DNA of 64,000 nucleotides from Psychroserpens mesophilus (GCF_000826645.1 NZ_JXJP01000020.1:310001-374000), one strand, 5' to 3'. Positions 16,622 through 25,995 are shown, counted from the first letter of the stretch. Numbers and translations: made by a program. Notes: generated from the sequence alone by a model not told the origin.

Positions 16622-17194
16622 TTGGAACCCTTAGAAAAAATTAATAAGCTATCTGACGAGGAGCTGGTGAGTAACATTGTAAAAAACAATGACACTCTGC
16701 TGTTCGAAGTATTGTACGATCGATTTGCACATTTGGTGTATAATAAATGCTATGGATTTGCTAAGGATGAAGATGAAGCGAAGGACTTAACACAAGATGT
16801 GTTTTTAAAACTATTTGTGAAGCTGGCAAGTTTTAAAGGGAAATCTAAGTTTTCAACATGGTTGTATGCTTTTACTTATAATCATTGTGTAAATTATGTA
16901 ACCCGTAATACAGCTAAAAAATTTGAAAAGCAGTCTGTAGATTATACAGATATAGAAAATATTTCTGAAGAGCCAAACGACGAGGGATTTAATGAGATGC
17001 GTTTAGATAAACTCAAACAAGCCCTAGAACTCGTTTCGCCTGATGAAAAAATGATACTGTTGCTAAAATATCAGGATAATCTCTCAATTAAGGAGATTGA
17101 AAGTGTTTTAGATATTGGAGAAAGTGCGGTTAAGATGCGAATTAAACGTGCTAAGGATAAATTGTTAACTGTTTATAGTGATAACCTTGTGTAA
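16622..17194 (+). CDS. ECF-type RNA polymerase sigma factor
   Basis: A 190-residue sigma-70 family protein. Region 2 (about 30-100) has ARDLTQ-type core DLTQDVFLKLFVKL followed by FSTWLYAFTYNHC for promoter melting. Region 4 (about 135-185) has the helix-turn-helix DEKMILLLKYQDNLSIKEIE and ESAVKMRIKRAKDKL. No ATG fits: the reading frame opens after a stop and the first start codon is TTG 16622, which gives a normal N-terminus. The next gene, a 58-residue protein, begins at the stop codon (1-nt overlap), where ECF factors usually have an anti-sigma gene. Regulon unknown. Confidence 0.92.
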   Translation: MEPLEKINKLSDEELVSNIVKNNDTLLFEVLYDRFAHLVYNKCYGFAKDEDEAKDLTQDVFLKLFVKLASFKGKSKFSTWLYAFTYNHCVNYVTRNTAKKFEKQSVDYTDIENISEEPNDEGFNEMRLDKLKQALELVSPDEKMILLLKYQDNLSIKEIESVLDIGESAVKMRIKRAKDKLLTVYSDNLV

Positions 17195-17370
17195 TGGAAA
17201 ATCCTTTTAAAGACATAGATAAGCCATTGAGATCAGTTCCGCCAGAACTGAAATCCAAGGTCATGAATGATATTGCTATTGCAAAGTTATTGATGGAGTT
17301 AGCCGAATTATTCTCTTATAATCTTGGCGATGTTATTGAAACAGTAATGAGTAAAAGACCAAAAAAATAA
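17194..17370 (+). CDS. 58-residue protein coupled to the ECF sigma gene
   Basis: ATG at 17194 overlaps the sigma stop codon by one base. The product is 58 residues: it begins MENPFKDIDKPLRSVPPELK, continues with a helical stretch (VMNDIAIAKLLMELAELF) and ends in a basic tail (MSKRPKK). There is no strong membrane helix and no zinc-binding motif, so it is not a classic membrane anti-sigma factor. Its position suggests a small regulator of the sigma factor, possibly a reduced anti-sigma protein. That role is inferred from context only. It is too short to be caught by many gene finders. Confidence 0.65.
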   Translation: MENPFKDIDKPLRSVPPELKSKVMNDIAIAKLLMELAELFSYNLGDVIETVMSKRPKK

Positions 17371-17393
17371 GCTATTAATATAATCATCACATC

Positions 17394-18221
17394 ATGGATA
17401 AAGTAACAGAATACAAAGACATAGCCACAGAGTCTCTCACTGCTATGTGGCTTGAGATAACAAAGATTTTTCCAAGTATTATTGGAGCTCTGGTAGTTTT
17501 GGTAATAGGTTGGTTAATCACAAAAATTGTGGTTAGACTAATTAAAAAGGCCCTAAAACTTGCCAAAGCAAATAAACTGGATGATAAACTTAATGAGATT
17601 GAAATCATTGAGGGTAAAAAACTCAATTTTGATACTGTAAAAATCGTATCAACATTTGTGAAATGGGTGATTTATATCATGTTACTTATAGTTGTTTCAG
17701 ATATTTTAAACCTCAAAATTATATCTGAGCAAATCAGTAATTTCTTAGGGTATCTGCCACAACTGTTTGTAGCACTCATCATATTTACACTTGGTTTGTT
17801 ATTTGCAAACTTTGTAAAAAATGCACTCAAATCCTTCTTTGAGTCTATGGATTTATCTGGTGGAAAAATGATTAGTCAAGTTGTGTTTTTCTTGCTAATT
17901 ATTTTTATTTCAATTACAGCTTTAAATCAGGCAGGTGTTGATACAGAGATAATTACAAGTAATCTTACTATGATTCTTGCGGCTTTTTTATTGTCTTTTG
18001 CACTGGCATTTGGGTTGGGAGCTAGAGAAGTTGTTGCCGATTTATTACGAACGTTTTACACGAGAAAAACTTATGAAGTTGGTAAAAAGATAGAATTTGA
18101 AAATAAAGTTTATGAAGTTGAATCGATAAGTAACATTTCTGTAGTTCTGAAAAATTCAGATGGTAAACTTATAGTGCCTATTAAAGATATCGTGGAGAAT
18201 CAGATAAAAGTTATGGACTAA
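17394..18221 (+). CDS. Small mechanosensitive-channel (MscS-like) protein
   Basis: A 275-residue inner-membrane protein with about five membrane segments. Two TM-helix repeat units occur (IIGALVVLVIGWLITKIVVR and FVALIIFTLGLLFANFVKNA), followed by a pore-like helix LLSFALAFGLGAREVVADLL that resembles MscS TM3. A short beta-rich C-terminal domain (residues 225-275, YEVGKKIEFENKVYEVESIS) corresponds to the start of the MscS cytoplasmic vestibule; the rest of that domain is missing. It lies 23 bp after the 58-residue gene and may share the ECF transcript. Role in osmotic protection is inferred. Confidence 0.85.
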   Translation: MDKVTEYKDIATESLTAMWLEITKIFPSIIGALVVLVIGWLITKIVVRLIKKALKLAKANKLDDKLNEIEIIEGKKLNFDTVKIVSTFVKWVIYIMLLIVVSDILNLKIISEQISNFLGYLPQLFVALIIFTLGLLFANFVKNALKSFFESMDLSGGKMISQVVFFLLIIFISITALNQAGVDTEIITSNLTMILAAFLLSFALAFGLGAREVVADLLRTFYTRKTYEVGKKIEFENKVYEVESISNISVVLKNSDGKLIVPIKDIVENQIKVMD

Positions 18222-18284
18222 GTATAATTTAGGGTTAAAGGTTAGCATAATTATATGACCATAGCAATTTGACGATCTTTCGCT

Positions 18285-18316
18285 TCCCTTTTCATTAATT
18301 TGAAAAGGGATTTTTT
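18285..18316 (+). terminator. Terminator after the MscS-like gene
   Basis: TCCCTTTTCA (18285-18294) pairs perfectly with TGAAAAGGGA (18301-18310). Six T follow. Confidence 0.85.
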
Positions 18317-18325
18317 ATTGTTTTT

Positions 18326-18395
18326 AACAACTAACAACTAACAACTAACAACTAACAACTAACAACTAACAACTAACAACTGACAACTAACAACT
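18326..18395. repeat. Heptanucleotide tandem repeat (AACAACT)x10
   Basis: Ten consecutive 7-bp units AACAACT; the ninth is GACAACT. The array lies between convergent genes. Its last unit runs into the stop codon of the DEAD-box gene (minus strand, TAG at 18396-18394), so unit loss or gain happens right at that stop. A short relic of the same unit is seen near 46008-46026. Confidence 0.9.
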
Positions 18396-19758
18396 ACTTC
18401 CTTTTGTTTCGCTTGTTGTAATTTTTATCGCCTCTGGTTTTAGGCTTTTTGTATTTTGAAGCAATTTTAAATTTGTAAGAACCTCCTAAATTTTCCTTTT
18501 TGTTTTTGTCTTTCTTCTCATGAAAAGCAGGTCCTACTGCATCTTCTGTGCGTTTTGTTGGATTGTTTCGTTCTCTAATTTGCGGACGCTCTTCTTCAAT
18601 CAATTGCTTAGAAATTTCAACGTTTTCAGGAAATGGAATTAAAGTAATAGTCATGTCCATATACTCCTGAATCGTTTCAATGGCTTCTTGTTCCTTTTCA
18701 GTAGAGAACGTAAGGGCTTGTCCTTGTTGCTCTGCACGTCCTGTTCTTCCAATTCGATGCATGTAATTTTCTGGAAATTTAGGTGTGTCAAAATTAATCA
18801 CATGACTAATATTTTCAATGTCTAATCCACGAGCCATAACGTCGGTAGCAATCAAAACCCGATTGTCACCTGCTCTAAATTGTTCAATACTACGTAGCCT
18901 GTAATTTTGAGTTTTATTTGAATGAATTACGCAAGATTGACCAGGAAAACGTTCCTCTAACTCATCATAGAGTAAATCTGCAAGCCTTTTGAAGGCAACA
19001 AATACCAAAACTTTATGATAAATTTCGGTGTCTTGAAGCAAGTGTTCTAATAAATTTGTCTTCGTGTGAAAATTGGCAACATCATAGCGTCGTTGTTCAA
19101 TATTATGAAGTGGTGTTCCCGAAACAGCTATGGTCACACGTTCTGGATTGATAAAGAAATCCGTAATCAATTCATCAACATCTTCGGTCATAGTTGCCGA
19201 AAACATTATATTTTGACGACGCTCTGGTAAAATGTCAAAAATATTTAATAATTGATGCCTGAAACCTAAATCTAACATGACATCAACTTCATCAATCACC
19301 AGTTTTTGAATGCTCTTCAATTGCAATACATGACTTACTGCGAGATCAAATAAACGACCAGGAGTGGCTACAATGATATCTTGTCCTTGAGCAACAGCCT
19401 GTTTTTGTGTATTAATATTGGTGCCTCCATAAACCCCTAAAACTCTAACATTAATGTAAGCTGCTAGTTTTTCAATTTCATCTACAACCTGAACAACAAG
19501 TTCTCTGGTTGGTACTAAAATTAATACTCTTGGATTTTCTTGAGTAGAATACTTTAAATGTCGTAAAATAGGCAGCATATAGGCAAATGTTTTACCTGTA
19601 CCTGTTTGCGCAATTCCTACGACATCTTTTCCTGAAGCTACAAGATTAAAAGCTTCCGCTTGAATAGGTGTAGGTTTTACAAAGCCTAAGTCGTTTAGTG
19701 CATTGTATAAAGGTGTATTTAAATTTAAATCTTCAAAAGAGATGGCATCGTTTTCCAT
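18394..19758 (-). CDS. DEAD-box RNA helicase, RhlE-like
   Basis: A 454-residue ATP-dependent RNA helicase, probably in ribosome assembly or RNA turnover. Motifs in order: Q motif (TPIQAEAFNLVASGKD), Walker A AQTGTGKT, PTREL, GG, TPGR, motif II as DEVD (LVIDEVDVMLDLGF; usually DEAD), SAT, and HRIGRTGR. The last 75 residues are a basic, lysine-rich tail ending KNYNKRNKRK that probably binds RNA. The gene stop touches a heptanucleotide repeat array. It stands alone on the minus strand and is divergent from pabB. Confidence 0.94.
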   Translation of the reverse strand: MENDAISFEDLNLNTPLYNALNDLGFVKPTPIQAEAFNLVASGKDVVGIAQTGTGKTFAYMLPILRHLKYSTQENPRVLILVPTRELVVQVVDEIEKLAAYINVRVLGVYGGTNINTQKQAVAQGQDIIVATPGRLFDLAVSHVLQLKSIQKLVIDEVDVMLDLGFRHQLLNIFDILPERRQNIMFSATMTEDVDELITDFFINPERVTIAVSGTPLHNIEQRRYDVANFHTKTNLLEHLLQDTEIYHKVLVFVAFKRLADLLYDELEERFPGQSCVIHSNKTQNYRLRSIEQFRAGDNRVLIATDVMARGLDIENISHVINFDTPKFPENYMHRIGRTGRAEQQGQALTFSTEKEQEAIETIQEYMDMTITLIPFPENVEISKQLIEEERPQIRERNNPTKRTEDAVGPAFHEKKDKNKKENLGGSYKFKIASKYKKPKTRGDKNYNKRNKRK

Positions 19759-19844
19759 AATGCAAAGGTAATTTTTTACTTTGGAAAAACAGACTTGTTC
19801 TGCATGGCTTTAATTCAGTATTTTTGTGATTCATCTGAAATGCA

Positions 19845-21146
19845 TTGAGACGTCTTACATCTGTACATATTTCTAACCCGGAAATCTTTAAAAATCAACT
19901 ACTACTTTGGAGTCAGAAATTTGAAGAAATTGTTTGGTTAGATTCTAACCATTATAAGCACAGTTATGCTAACTACGATGCTGTATTGGCAGTAGAAGCC
20001 TTTACCAGTATTCAAACCGACTATCACGATGCATTTGAACAATTAAAAACTTATCAAACCAGTACTAAAGATTGGTTGTTTGGCTATTTGTCTTACGACT
20101 TAAAAAATGATGTTGAAGCCCTAACGTCGAAAAATTTTGATGGACTACAATTCCCTGAATTGTGTTTTTTTCAGCCTAAAAAGCTATTTCTGCTAAAAGG
20201 AAATACCTTAGAAATACAATACTTGAATTTTGTTGCTGACGAAGTTGAAGATGATTTGCAAACTATTACATCTGCAGTCTCATCGAGCACAACTGAGAAG
20301 TCTTCCGAAGACCAGACGATCAAAATTAAACTCAGAATTCATAAAGACGAGTATTTTCAGAAAGTCCATACCATGTTGAATCACATTCATCGAGGTGATA
20401 TTTATGAAGCTAATTTTTGTCAGGAGTTTTATGCCGAACAGACATCGATTCATCCCTTTGAAATTTATAACAAACTTAATAAGATTTCTAAACCTCCTTT
20501 TGCAACCTTTATTCGGTTATACGATAAATATTTGCTTTCGGCATCACCAGAGCGCTATATTAAGAAAGAAGGCAATAAAATTATTTCACAACCTATTAAA
20601 GGGACAGCGAAACGTTCGCTACACAAAGACGAAGATTTTCAGCTTAAAAAAGGGCTTTCCGAAGACTCTAAAGAGCGTAGTGAAAATGTGATGATAGTCG
20701 ATTTAGTACGAAACGATTTGTCTAAAACAGCAACCAAAGGCAGTGTGAAAGTTGAAGAACTTTGTGAGGTATATTCTTTTAAACAAGTGCATCAAATGAT
20801 TTCTACAGTCACTTCAGAAATCGATGATACCATGCATCCCGTTGATGTGATTAAAACAACCTTTCCTATGGGAAGTATGACAGGTGCTCCAAAAATTTCT
20901 GCTATGCGAATCATTGAAGAATTAGAGGAAACCAAACGTGGCTTGTATTCTGGAGCTGTGGGTTATTTTACACCAGAAAGCGATTTCGATTTTAACGTGG
21001 TGATTCGAAGTATTTTGTACAATGCTTCAGAGCAATATGTGTCGTATTCAGTTGGAGGCGCAATAACAGCAAAGAGTGATCCACTCAAAGAGTATGAGGA
21101 ATGCTTGCTGAAAGCGAAAGCCATGCGAGAGGTTCTTGAAAATTAA
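19845..21146 (+). CDS. pabB: Aminodeoxychorismate synthase component I (PabB)
   Basis: A 433-residue chorismate-binding enzyme that converts chorismate and ammonia to 4-amino-4-deoxychorismate for folate. Family motifs are HRGDIYEANFCQEF, SASPERYIKKEG, PIKGTAKR, NVMIVDLVRNDLSK and GSMTGAPKISAM. The PIKGT motif with lysine is typical of PabB, whereas anthranilate synthase TrpE has PIAGT. The frame has no ATG near the start, so TTG 19845 is used; an upstream stop at 19836 leaves little choice. The 3' end overlaps the stop of the opposite gene by 4 bp. The amidotransferase PabA is not in this window. Confidence 0.9.
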   Translation: MRRLTSVHISNPEIFKNQLLLWSQKFEEIVWLDSNHYKHSYANYDAVLAVEAFTSIQTDYHDAFEQLKTYQTSTKDWLFGYLSYDLKNDVEALTSKNFDGLQFPELCFFQPKKLFLLKGNTLEIQYLNFVADEVEDDLQTITSAVSSSTTEKSSEDQTIKIKLRIHKDEYFQKVHTMLNHIHRGDIYEANFCQEFYAEQTSIHPFEIYNKLNKISKPPFATFIRLYDKYLLSASPERYIKKEGNKIISQPIKGTAKRSLHKDEDFQLKKGLSEDSKERSENVMIVDLVRNDLSKTATKGSVKVEELCEVYSFKQVHQMISTVTSEIDDTMHPVDVIKTTFPMGSMTGAPKISAMRIIEELEETKRGLYSGAVGYFTPESDFDFNVVIRSILYNASEQYVSYSVGGAITAKSDPLKEYEECLLKAKAMREVLEN

Positions 21147-21835
21147 CCCAAATTTCTCCTGAAGCTTTGTTGTATTGCCTTGAAAATGCGTTCTAATCTC
21201 GTAACTTCAATATGCTTGATTTTAGAAATCTCTTCAAAGTTGAGTTTTCCAAAAACATGTAAATCCACAATATTTGCAATTTGTGTTGGTACCCAACTAT
21301 AAAAACCGCCAATAACTTTTGGTGTATTTTTTAGGCTAATGTCTTGAATGTTAAACGCATCTAATAAATTACTGTTACTGTCTGTGTATAAAAACAAATG
21401 CTTATGCTTGCGACTTTGGGCATAAGAAATATCATCAAAATCTTCTTGCATGATCAAGTCTAAATCAGCATCAACAGAGAATTGCTCATCCAATCCGTCT
21501 AATTCTTCCTCTAAAATGTCGCTTGTACTAATCGTGTTTTTATGAAAGTCTTCGTTTTTAAAAATGGTATCTAATTCACGATCAGCATACGAAAAGAGTT
21601 TAAGTTTAATAGCAAGAGCTTCATCGTCAACATTATAGCCAGATTCATATAGCTTTAAAATACTTGTATCTATCAGATCGGTTGAAGTATACATATTTTT
21701 AGGTAAAATTCCTGTTGATTCCGCAATATATAGGCGATGCTTAATGTAGGTATGCAGATGTTGTGAAGCAGAAAGCACCTTTTTATCAAATTCATTTTGG
21801 CTCGATTTGTTTTGAATGTCATTTAAAGTTTTCAT
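21143..21835 (-). CDS. Sigma-factor-like helix-turn-helix protein
   Basis: A 230-residue cytosolic protein. The N-terminal part (residues 20-85) resembles a degenerate sigma region 2 (HLHTYIKHRLYIAESTGI, then DLIDTSILKLYESGYNVD). The middle is acidic (EEELDGLDEQFSVDADLDL). The last 45 residues look like a sigma region 4 helix-turn-helix (IVDLHVFGKLNFEEISKIKH, then RLERIFKAIQQSFRRN). The usual core-binding region 2 signature is weak, so it may be an atypical sigma factor or a co-regulator. I start at ATG 21835; TTG 21844 is possible. Its stop overlaps pabB's stop by 4 bp. Confidence 0.6.
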   Translation of the reverse strand: MKTLNDIQNKSSQNEFDKKVLSASQHLHTYIKHRLYIAESTGILPKNMYTSTDLIDTSILKLYESGYNVDDEALAIKLKLFSYADRELDTIFKNEDFHKNTISTSDILEEELDGLDEQFSVDADLDLIMQEDFDDISYAQSRKHKHLFLYTDSNSNLLDAFNIQDISLKNTPKVIGGFYSWVPTQIANIVDLHVFGKLNFEEISKIKHIEVTRLERIFKAIQQSFRRNLG

Positions 21836-21917
21836 GGCTCTCAATTTTAATGTTGAATTAAATGTAATCTATATCTCAGAATTTAAATATGATAAATGTC
21901 ATTAGCCATCAAATTGT

Positions 21918-21951
21918 TTGGGTTTTTAAGTAAAGCAAAGTTGTATATTTG
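21918..21951 (+). promoter_or_regulatory. Promoter of tilS, giving a near-leaderless mRNA
   Basis: TTG (21918-21920), 23-bp spacer and TATATTTG (21944-21951) fit the flavobacterial consensus. The tilS ATG is at 21956, only 4 bp past the -7 box. Transcription would start about at the start codon, so the mRNA may have no leader. Confidence 0.5.
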
Positions 21952-21955
21952 AACC

Positions 21956-23284
21956 ATGATTGAAGCATTCCATAATCATATCAAATCTAATCTCAAATTT
22001 CTAGAGAATAGTAAACTTCTTATTGCAGTTTCTGGAGGTCTGGACAGTGTGGTGTTGACACAGTTATGTCATGAATTAAAATTGAATTTTGCTTTAGCAC
22101 ATTGTAATTTCAAATTACGTGGAAAGGAAAGCGATGCAGATGAAAATTTCGTATTAGAGTTAGGCGACACTTTAGATTTGGAGGTTTTTGTTGAATATTT
22201 TGACACGGAAACATTTGCTGAAATTGAAAAGCTGTCTATTCAAATGGCTGCTCGTGAACTGCGATATCAGTGGTTTTTTGATTTGGCTAAAAACTTAAAC
22301 TTCGATTATGTTTTAACAGCGCATCACGCGGATGATAATCTGGAAACCTTTTTAATTAATTTATCTCGAGGCACAGGTCTAAACGGACTCACTGGGATTC
22401 CTGAAATCAATGATAATATTGTCAGACCATTGTTGCCATTCTCGAGAGAACAATTAGAGGAATATGCTAAAAGTAATGGCTTAAATTGGCGTGAGGATAG
22501 TAGTAATATTTCTGATAAATACCTTCGGAACAAATTAAGACATCATGTGATTCCTGCCTTCAAAGCTGCAAATCCAGACTTGCTTCAGAATTTTAAAAAG
22601 ACACTAGAGCATCTCAACGATACTTCAGATATTGTTGAGGAAAGCCTAAATGCTGTTGCAAAACGTGCTATCGAATCTATTGATGAGCATCATATTGGGT
22701 TTAAAATTTCAGAATTTAAAAAGGTGAATAATCCCAAAGCATATTTATTTGAGATGTTTAAAGCTTACGGGTTTACCGAATGGAACGACGTTGTGGGCTT
22801 GTTAGATGCGCAATCTGGAAAACAAGTGTTGTCTAAAACACATCGCTTAATAAAAGACCGAACACATTTGATTTTAACTGATTTATGTCACCATGAGCGC
22901 AACCGAAGTGTAAGCGAAGAATCTATCCTCATCAACGAATCTGACATTAAAGTTAAAACACCAATAGGCACTTTATTATTCGATGAAGCTGAAGGCGTTT
23001 CCAAACCCTCAAAAATGTCTATTTATGTAGATAAAAATCAATTAGTTTTTCCGTTACAATTGCGACGATGGAAAGATGGTGACCTGTTTCATCCTTCAGG
23101 AATGACAGGAAAAAAGAAGCTTAGTAAATATTTCAAAGACGAGAAATTGTCTATTGTAGATAAAGAAAACATCTGGTTACTGACTTCAAATGACAAGATA
23201 GTTTGGGTGATTGGAATGCGAGCAGATGAACGATTTAAAGTAACCGAATCTACAACGCATATGTTACGAATAAAATTAAATTAA
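21956..23284 (+). CDS. tilS: tRNA(Ile)-lysidine synthetase
   Basis: A 442-residue enzyme that joins lysine to C34 of the CAU-anticodon isoleucine tRNA, using ATP, so that it reads AUA. The PP-loop ATP motif SGGLDSVV is at residues 26-33. The N-terminal synthetase domain continues with ALAHCNFKLRG, TAHHADDNLETFLINLSRGTG and an Arg-rich region RNKLRHHVIP. The C-terminal TilS domains follow (RRWKDGDLFHPSGMTGKKKL). Length is usual. The gene is probably transcribed from its own promoter with almost no leader and is followed 54 bp later by adenine deaminase. Confidence 0.95.
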   Translation: MIEAFHNHIKSNLKFLENSKLLIAVSGGLDSVVLTQLCHELKLNFALAHCNFKLRGKESDADENFVLELGDTLDLEVFVEYFDTETFAEIEKLSIQMAARELRYQWFFDLAKNLNFDYVLTAHHADDNLETFLINLSRGTGLNGLTGIPEINDNIVRPLLPFSREQLEEYAKSNGLNWREDSSNISDKYLRNKLRHHVIPAFKAANPDLLQNFKKTLEHLNDTSDIVEESLNAVAKRAIESIDEHHIGFKISEFKKVNNPKAYLFEMFKAYGFTEWNDVVGLLDAQSGKQVLSKTHRLIKDRTHLILTDLCHHERNRSVSEESILINESDIKVKTPIGTLLFDEAEGVSKPSKMSIYVDKNQLVFPLQLRRWKDGDLFHPSGMTGKKKLSKYFKDEKLSIVDKENIWLLTSNDKIVWVIGMRADERFKVTESTTHMLRIKLN

Positions 23285-23286
23285 GT

Positions 23287-23319
23287 TGTCATTCAGCGGA
23301 AGGAGTGACCTAAGAATCT
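23287..23319 (+). repeat. Short dispersed repeat, copy B (GTCATTC type)
   Basis: TGTCATTCAGCGGAAGG followed by AAGAATCT. It is a divergent relative of copies at 11331 and 40776 and fills most of the tilS-ade gap. Confidence 0.5.
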
Positions 23320-23338
23320 AAAAACACATAATTACATA

Positions 23339-24964
23339 ATGCAAAAATTACTTGGACAAATAGTTGATATTCAAAACAAGCGAATTTTCAAAGGAGTGCT
23401 TACTATTGAAAATGGCAAAATTAAATCTGTTGAAGAGAAAGATCATAACGTGAATAACTACATTCTTCCTGGATTTGTTGATGCGCATATTCACATTGAA
23501 AGTTCTATGTTGGTTCCAAGTGAGTTTGCCAGAATTGCTGTCAACCATGGTACAGTTGCTACAGTATCAGATCCTCATGAAATAGCCAATGTGTTGGGAG
23601 TGAAAGGAGTGGAGTTTATGATTGAAAACGGAAAGCAAACACCTTTTAAATTCAATTTTGGAGCACCTTCTTGTGTACCTGCAACATCTTTTGAATCCGC
23701 AGGAGCTATTATAGATTCTGATGATATTAAAATGTTAATGGCTAATCCGGAAATTAAATACTTAGCTGAGATGATGAATTATCCTGGTGTTTTATTTGAT
23801 GACGAAGACATTCTTAAAAAAATAGCTTGGGCAAAACACTATGATAAGCCCGTGGATGGTCATGCGCCTGGAGTTGTAGGAGATGATATTACAAAATACA
23901 TCAAAGCAGGCATTTCAACCGATCATGAATGTTTTACATATGAGGAAGGTTTGGAAAAACTTCAAAAAGGGATGAAAGTCTTAATTCGAGAAGGTAGTGC
24001 TGCTAAGAATTTTGAGGCTTTAGTAGATTTACTTCCAGAGTATTTTGAGGATATGATGTTTTGTAGTGATGATAAGCATCCTGATGACTTGATTATAAAT
24101 CATATCAATGCATTGTGTGCTCGTGCAGTCGCCAAAGGCATTGATGTGTTTAAAGTGCTTCAGGTGGCTTGTATTAATCCAGTAAAACATTATAATCTGG
24201 ATGTCGGTTTGTTGCGCGTTGGCGACGATGCAGACTTTATTGTGGTTGAAGATTTGAAGAATTTTCAAGTTTTGCAAACGTATATCCATGGCGAATTGCT
24301 TAGTGAAAATGGCGTTTCAAAGTTGAAGTCTATAGCTTTTGAAAACCTGAACAATTTCAATACTAGCAAGAAGACTATTGGAGATTTCAGAATATCTTCA
24401 GAAGCAAAACAAATAAGAGTTATCGAAGCACTTGAAGGTCAGTTGGTGACTAACGAATTGATTGAAAAAGCAACACTTCAAAATGGCAATCTGGTGTCAA
24501 ATACAAAAACTGATATTTTAAAAATGACCGTCGTCAATCGTTATAACGATGACAAGCCTGCAATGGCATTTATTAAGAATTTCGGATTAAAACAAGGTGC
24601 AATTGCATCTTCAGTTGGTCATGATTCGCATAATATCATTGCTGTCGGAGTTTCTGATGAGGCTATTTGTAAAGCCGTGAATCTTATTATTGAAAATAAA
24701 GGTGGAATTTGTGCAGTCACATCTTCCGAAGAAAAAATCGTTCCGCTTCCTGTGGCTGGTATTATGAGTGATCAGGATGGTGTAACCATTGGTAAACACT
24801 ATGCAGAGTTGGATGACATGGCAAAACAATTAGGAAGTACGCTTCGCGCACCTTACATGACCTTGTCGTTTATGGCGCTGTTGGTAATTCCTTCATTAAA
24901 GTTGAGCGATAAAGGCTTGTTTAACGGAAAAGACTTTAAATTTACATCTTTACAAATCAGCTAA
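23339..24964 (+). CDS. ade: Adenine deaminase
   Basis: A 541-residue amidohydrolase that converts adenine to hypoxanthine and ammonia. Metal motif: [20 protein letters not shown] (HxH). Further signatures are GHAPGV (His), [11 protein letters not shown] (His) and [10 protein letters not shown] (Asp). The C-terminal adenine deaminase domain ends in [20 protein letters not shown]. It has the length and order of the AdeC/YerA group. No signal peptide, so it works in the cytoplasm in purine salvage. The following gene starts 48 bp later on the same strand. Confidence 0.95.
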   Translation: MQKLLGQIVDIQNKRIFKGVLTIENGKIKSVEEKDHNVNNYILPGFVDAHIHIESSMLVPSEFARIAVNHGTVATVSDPHEIANVLGVKGVEFMIENGKQTPFKFNFGAPSCVPATSFESAGAIIDSDDIKMLMANPEIKYLAEMMNYPGVLFDDEDILKKIAWAKHYDKPVDGHAPGVVGDDITKYIKAGISTDHECFTYEEGLEKLQKGMKVLIREGSAAKNFEALVDLLPEYFEDMMFCSDDKHPDDLIINHINALCARAVAKGIDVFKVLQVACINPVKHYNLDVGLLRVGDDADFIVVEDLKNFQVLQTYIHGELLSENGVSKLKSIAFENLNNFNTSKKTIGDFRISSEAKQIRVIEALEGQLVTNELIEKATLQNGNLVSNTKTDILKMTVVNRYNDDKPAMAFIKNFGLKQGAIASSVGHDSHNIIAVGVSDEAICKAVNLIIENKGGICAVTSSEEKIVPLPVAGIMSDQDGVTIGKHYAELDDMAKQLGSTLRAPYMTLSFMALLVIPSLKLSDKGLFNGKDFKFTSLQIS

Positions 24965-25012
24965 TTCGAAATCAACTTAACAGCAAACAACGTCATAACT
25001 CATTATTAAATA

Positions 25013-25966
25013 ATGCCAATCCTAGAGTCCACTTACAAACCACCTTTTCAATTTAAAAATGGATTTATTGCGACTGTGTATTCAGGCTTAGTTAGAAAAG
25101 TGAATTTAAGGCAACAGCGTGAACGCATTAACACTCGTGATGCTGATTTTTTAGATTTAGACTGGAGTTATACACAAGATAAATCTGATGCTGTTATGAT
25201 TTTGCTTCATGGATTAGAAGGTCATGCGCAACGTCCTTATGTTACTGCTACTGCGAAACTTTTCAATCAAAATGGAGTAGATGCAGTTTGTGTGAATTTT
25301 AGAGGTTGTAGTGGTGAAGACAATCGGTTTTATCATAGTTATCATTCTGGAGCTACAGATGATTTAGATGACGTGGTTAAACACTGTATTAAGCAAGGTT
25401 ATTCTAAAATCTATATAAAAGGCATTAGTTTAGGTGGAAATATTACCCTTAAGTATCTTGGTGAGGACCGAGAAGTTCCAGAGCAGATCAAGTCAGCAAT
25501 TGCCATTTCTGTACCTGTTCATTTAAATGGTTCAGCAGTTGAATTACACAAACCAAAAAATAAAGCTTTTGCCATTCGATTTAAAAAGCATTTGGTAGAT
25601 AAGTTGAAAGTTAAAATAATTCAATTTCCTGATAGAATTAGTGTTACCGAGATTAATTCAATTAAAACTTTAAAAGATTTTGATGAAGTTTACACGTCAA
25701 AAGCTCACGGATTTAAAGATGCACTTGACTATTATGAACAATCGAGTAGCTTACAATTCTTAAAAAATATCAAAGTCCCAACCTTACTGATTAATGCCCT
25801 TAACGATTCCTTTTTGTCCTCGGAATGTTATCCTGTAAAAGAAGCAAAGCACAATGATAATTTGTATCTGGAAATGCCAAAATTTGGTGGTCATGTTGGA
25901 TTTATTCAGAAGAATAATATTTACTATAATGAACAGCGCGCTTTAGACTTTATATTAAACCTTTAA
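25013..25966 (+). CDS. YheT-type alpha/beta hydrolase
   Basis: A 317-residue predicted alpha/beta hydrolase. The oxyanion region is ILLHGLEGHAQRPY, the nucleophile elbow is GISLGGN (Ser), the acid is in LINALNDSFLSS and the histidine in GGHVGF near the C-terminus. This order and length match the YheT/ABHD family, whose substrates are probably lipid or short-chain esters. No signal peptide. It stands between adenine deaminase and two secreted proteins, with no clear functional link. Confidence 0.88.
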   Translation: MPILESTYKPPFQFKNGFIATVYSGLVRKVNLRQQRERINTRDADFLDLDWSYTQDKSDAVMILLHGLEGHAQRPYVTATAKLFNQNGVDAVCVNFRGCSGEDNRFYHSYHSGATDDLDDVVKHCIKQGYSKIYIKGISLGGNITLKYLGEDREVPEQIKSAIAISVPVHLNGSAVELHKPKNKAFAIRFKKHLVDKLKVKIIQFPDRISVTEINSIKTLKDFDEVYTSKAHGFKDALDYYEQSSSLQFLKNIKVPTLLINALNDSFLSSECYPVKEAKHNDNLYLEMPKFGGHVGFIQKNNIYYNEQRALDFILNL

Positions 25967-25995
25967 TGTCATAATTTCAATATCTTCGAAAAACT

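Noticed and set aside
18326-18395. Possible CRISPR array
   Set aside because: Units are 7 bp and directly adjacent, without spacers, so it is a simple tandem repeat.
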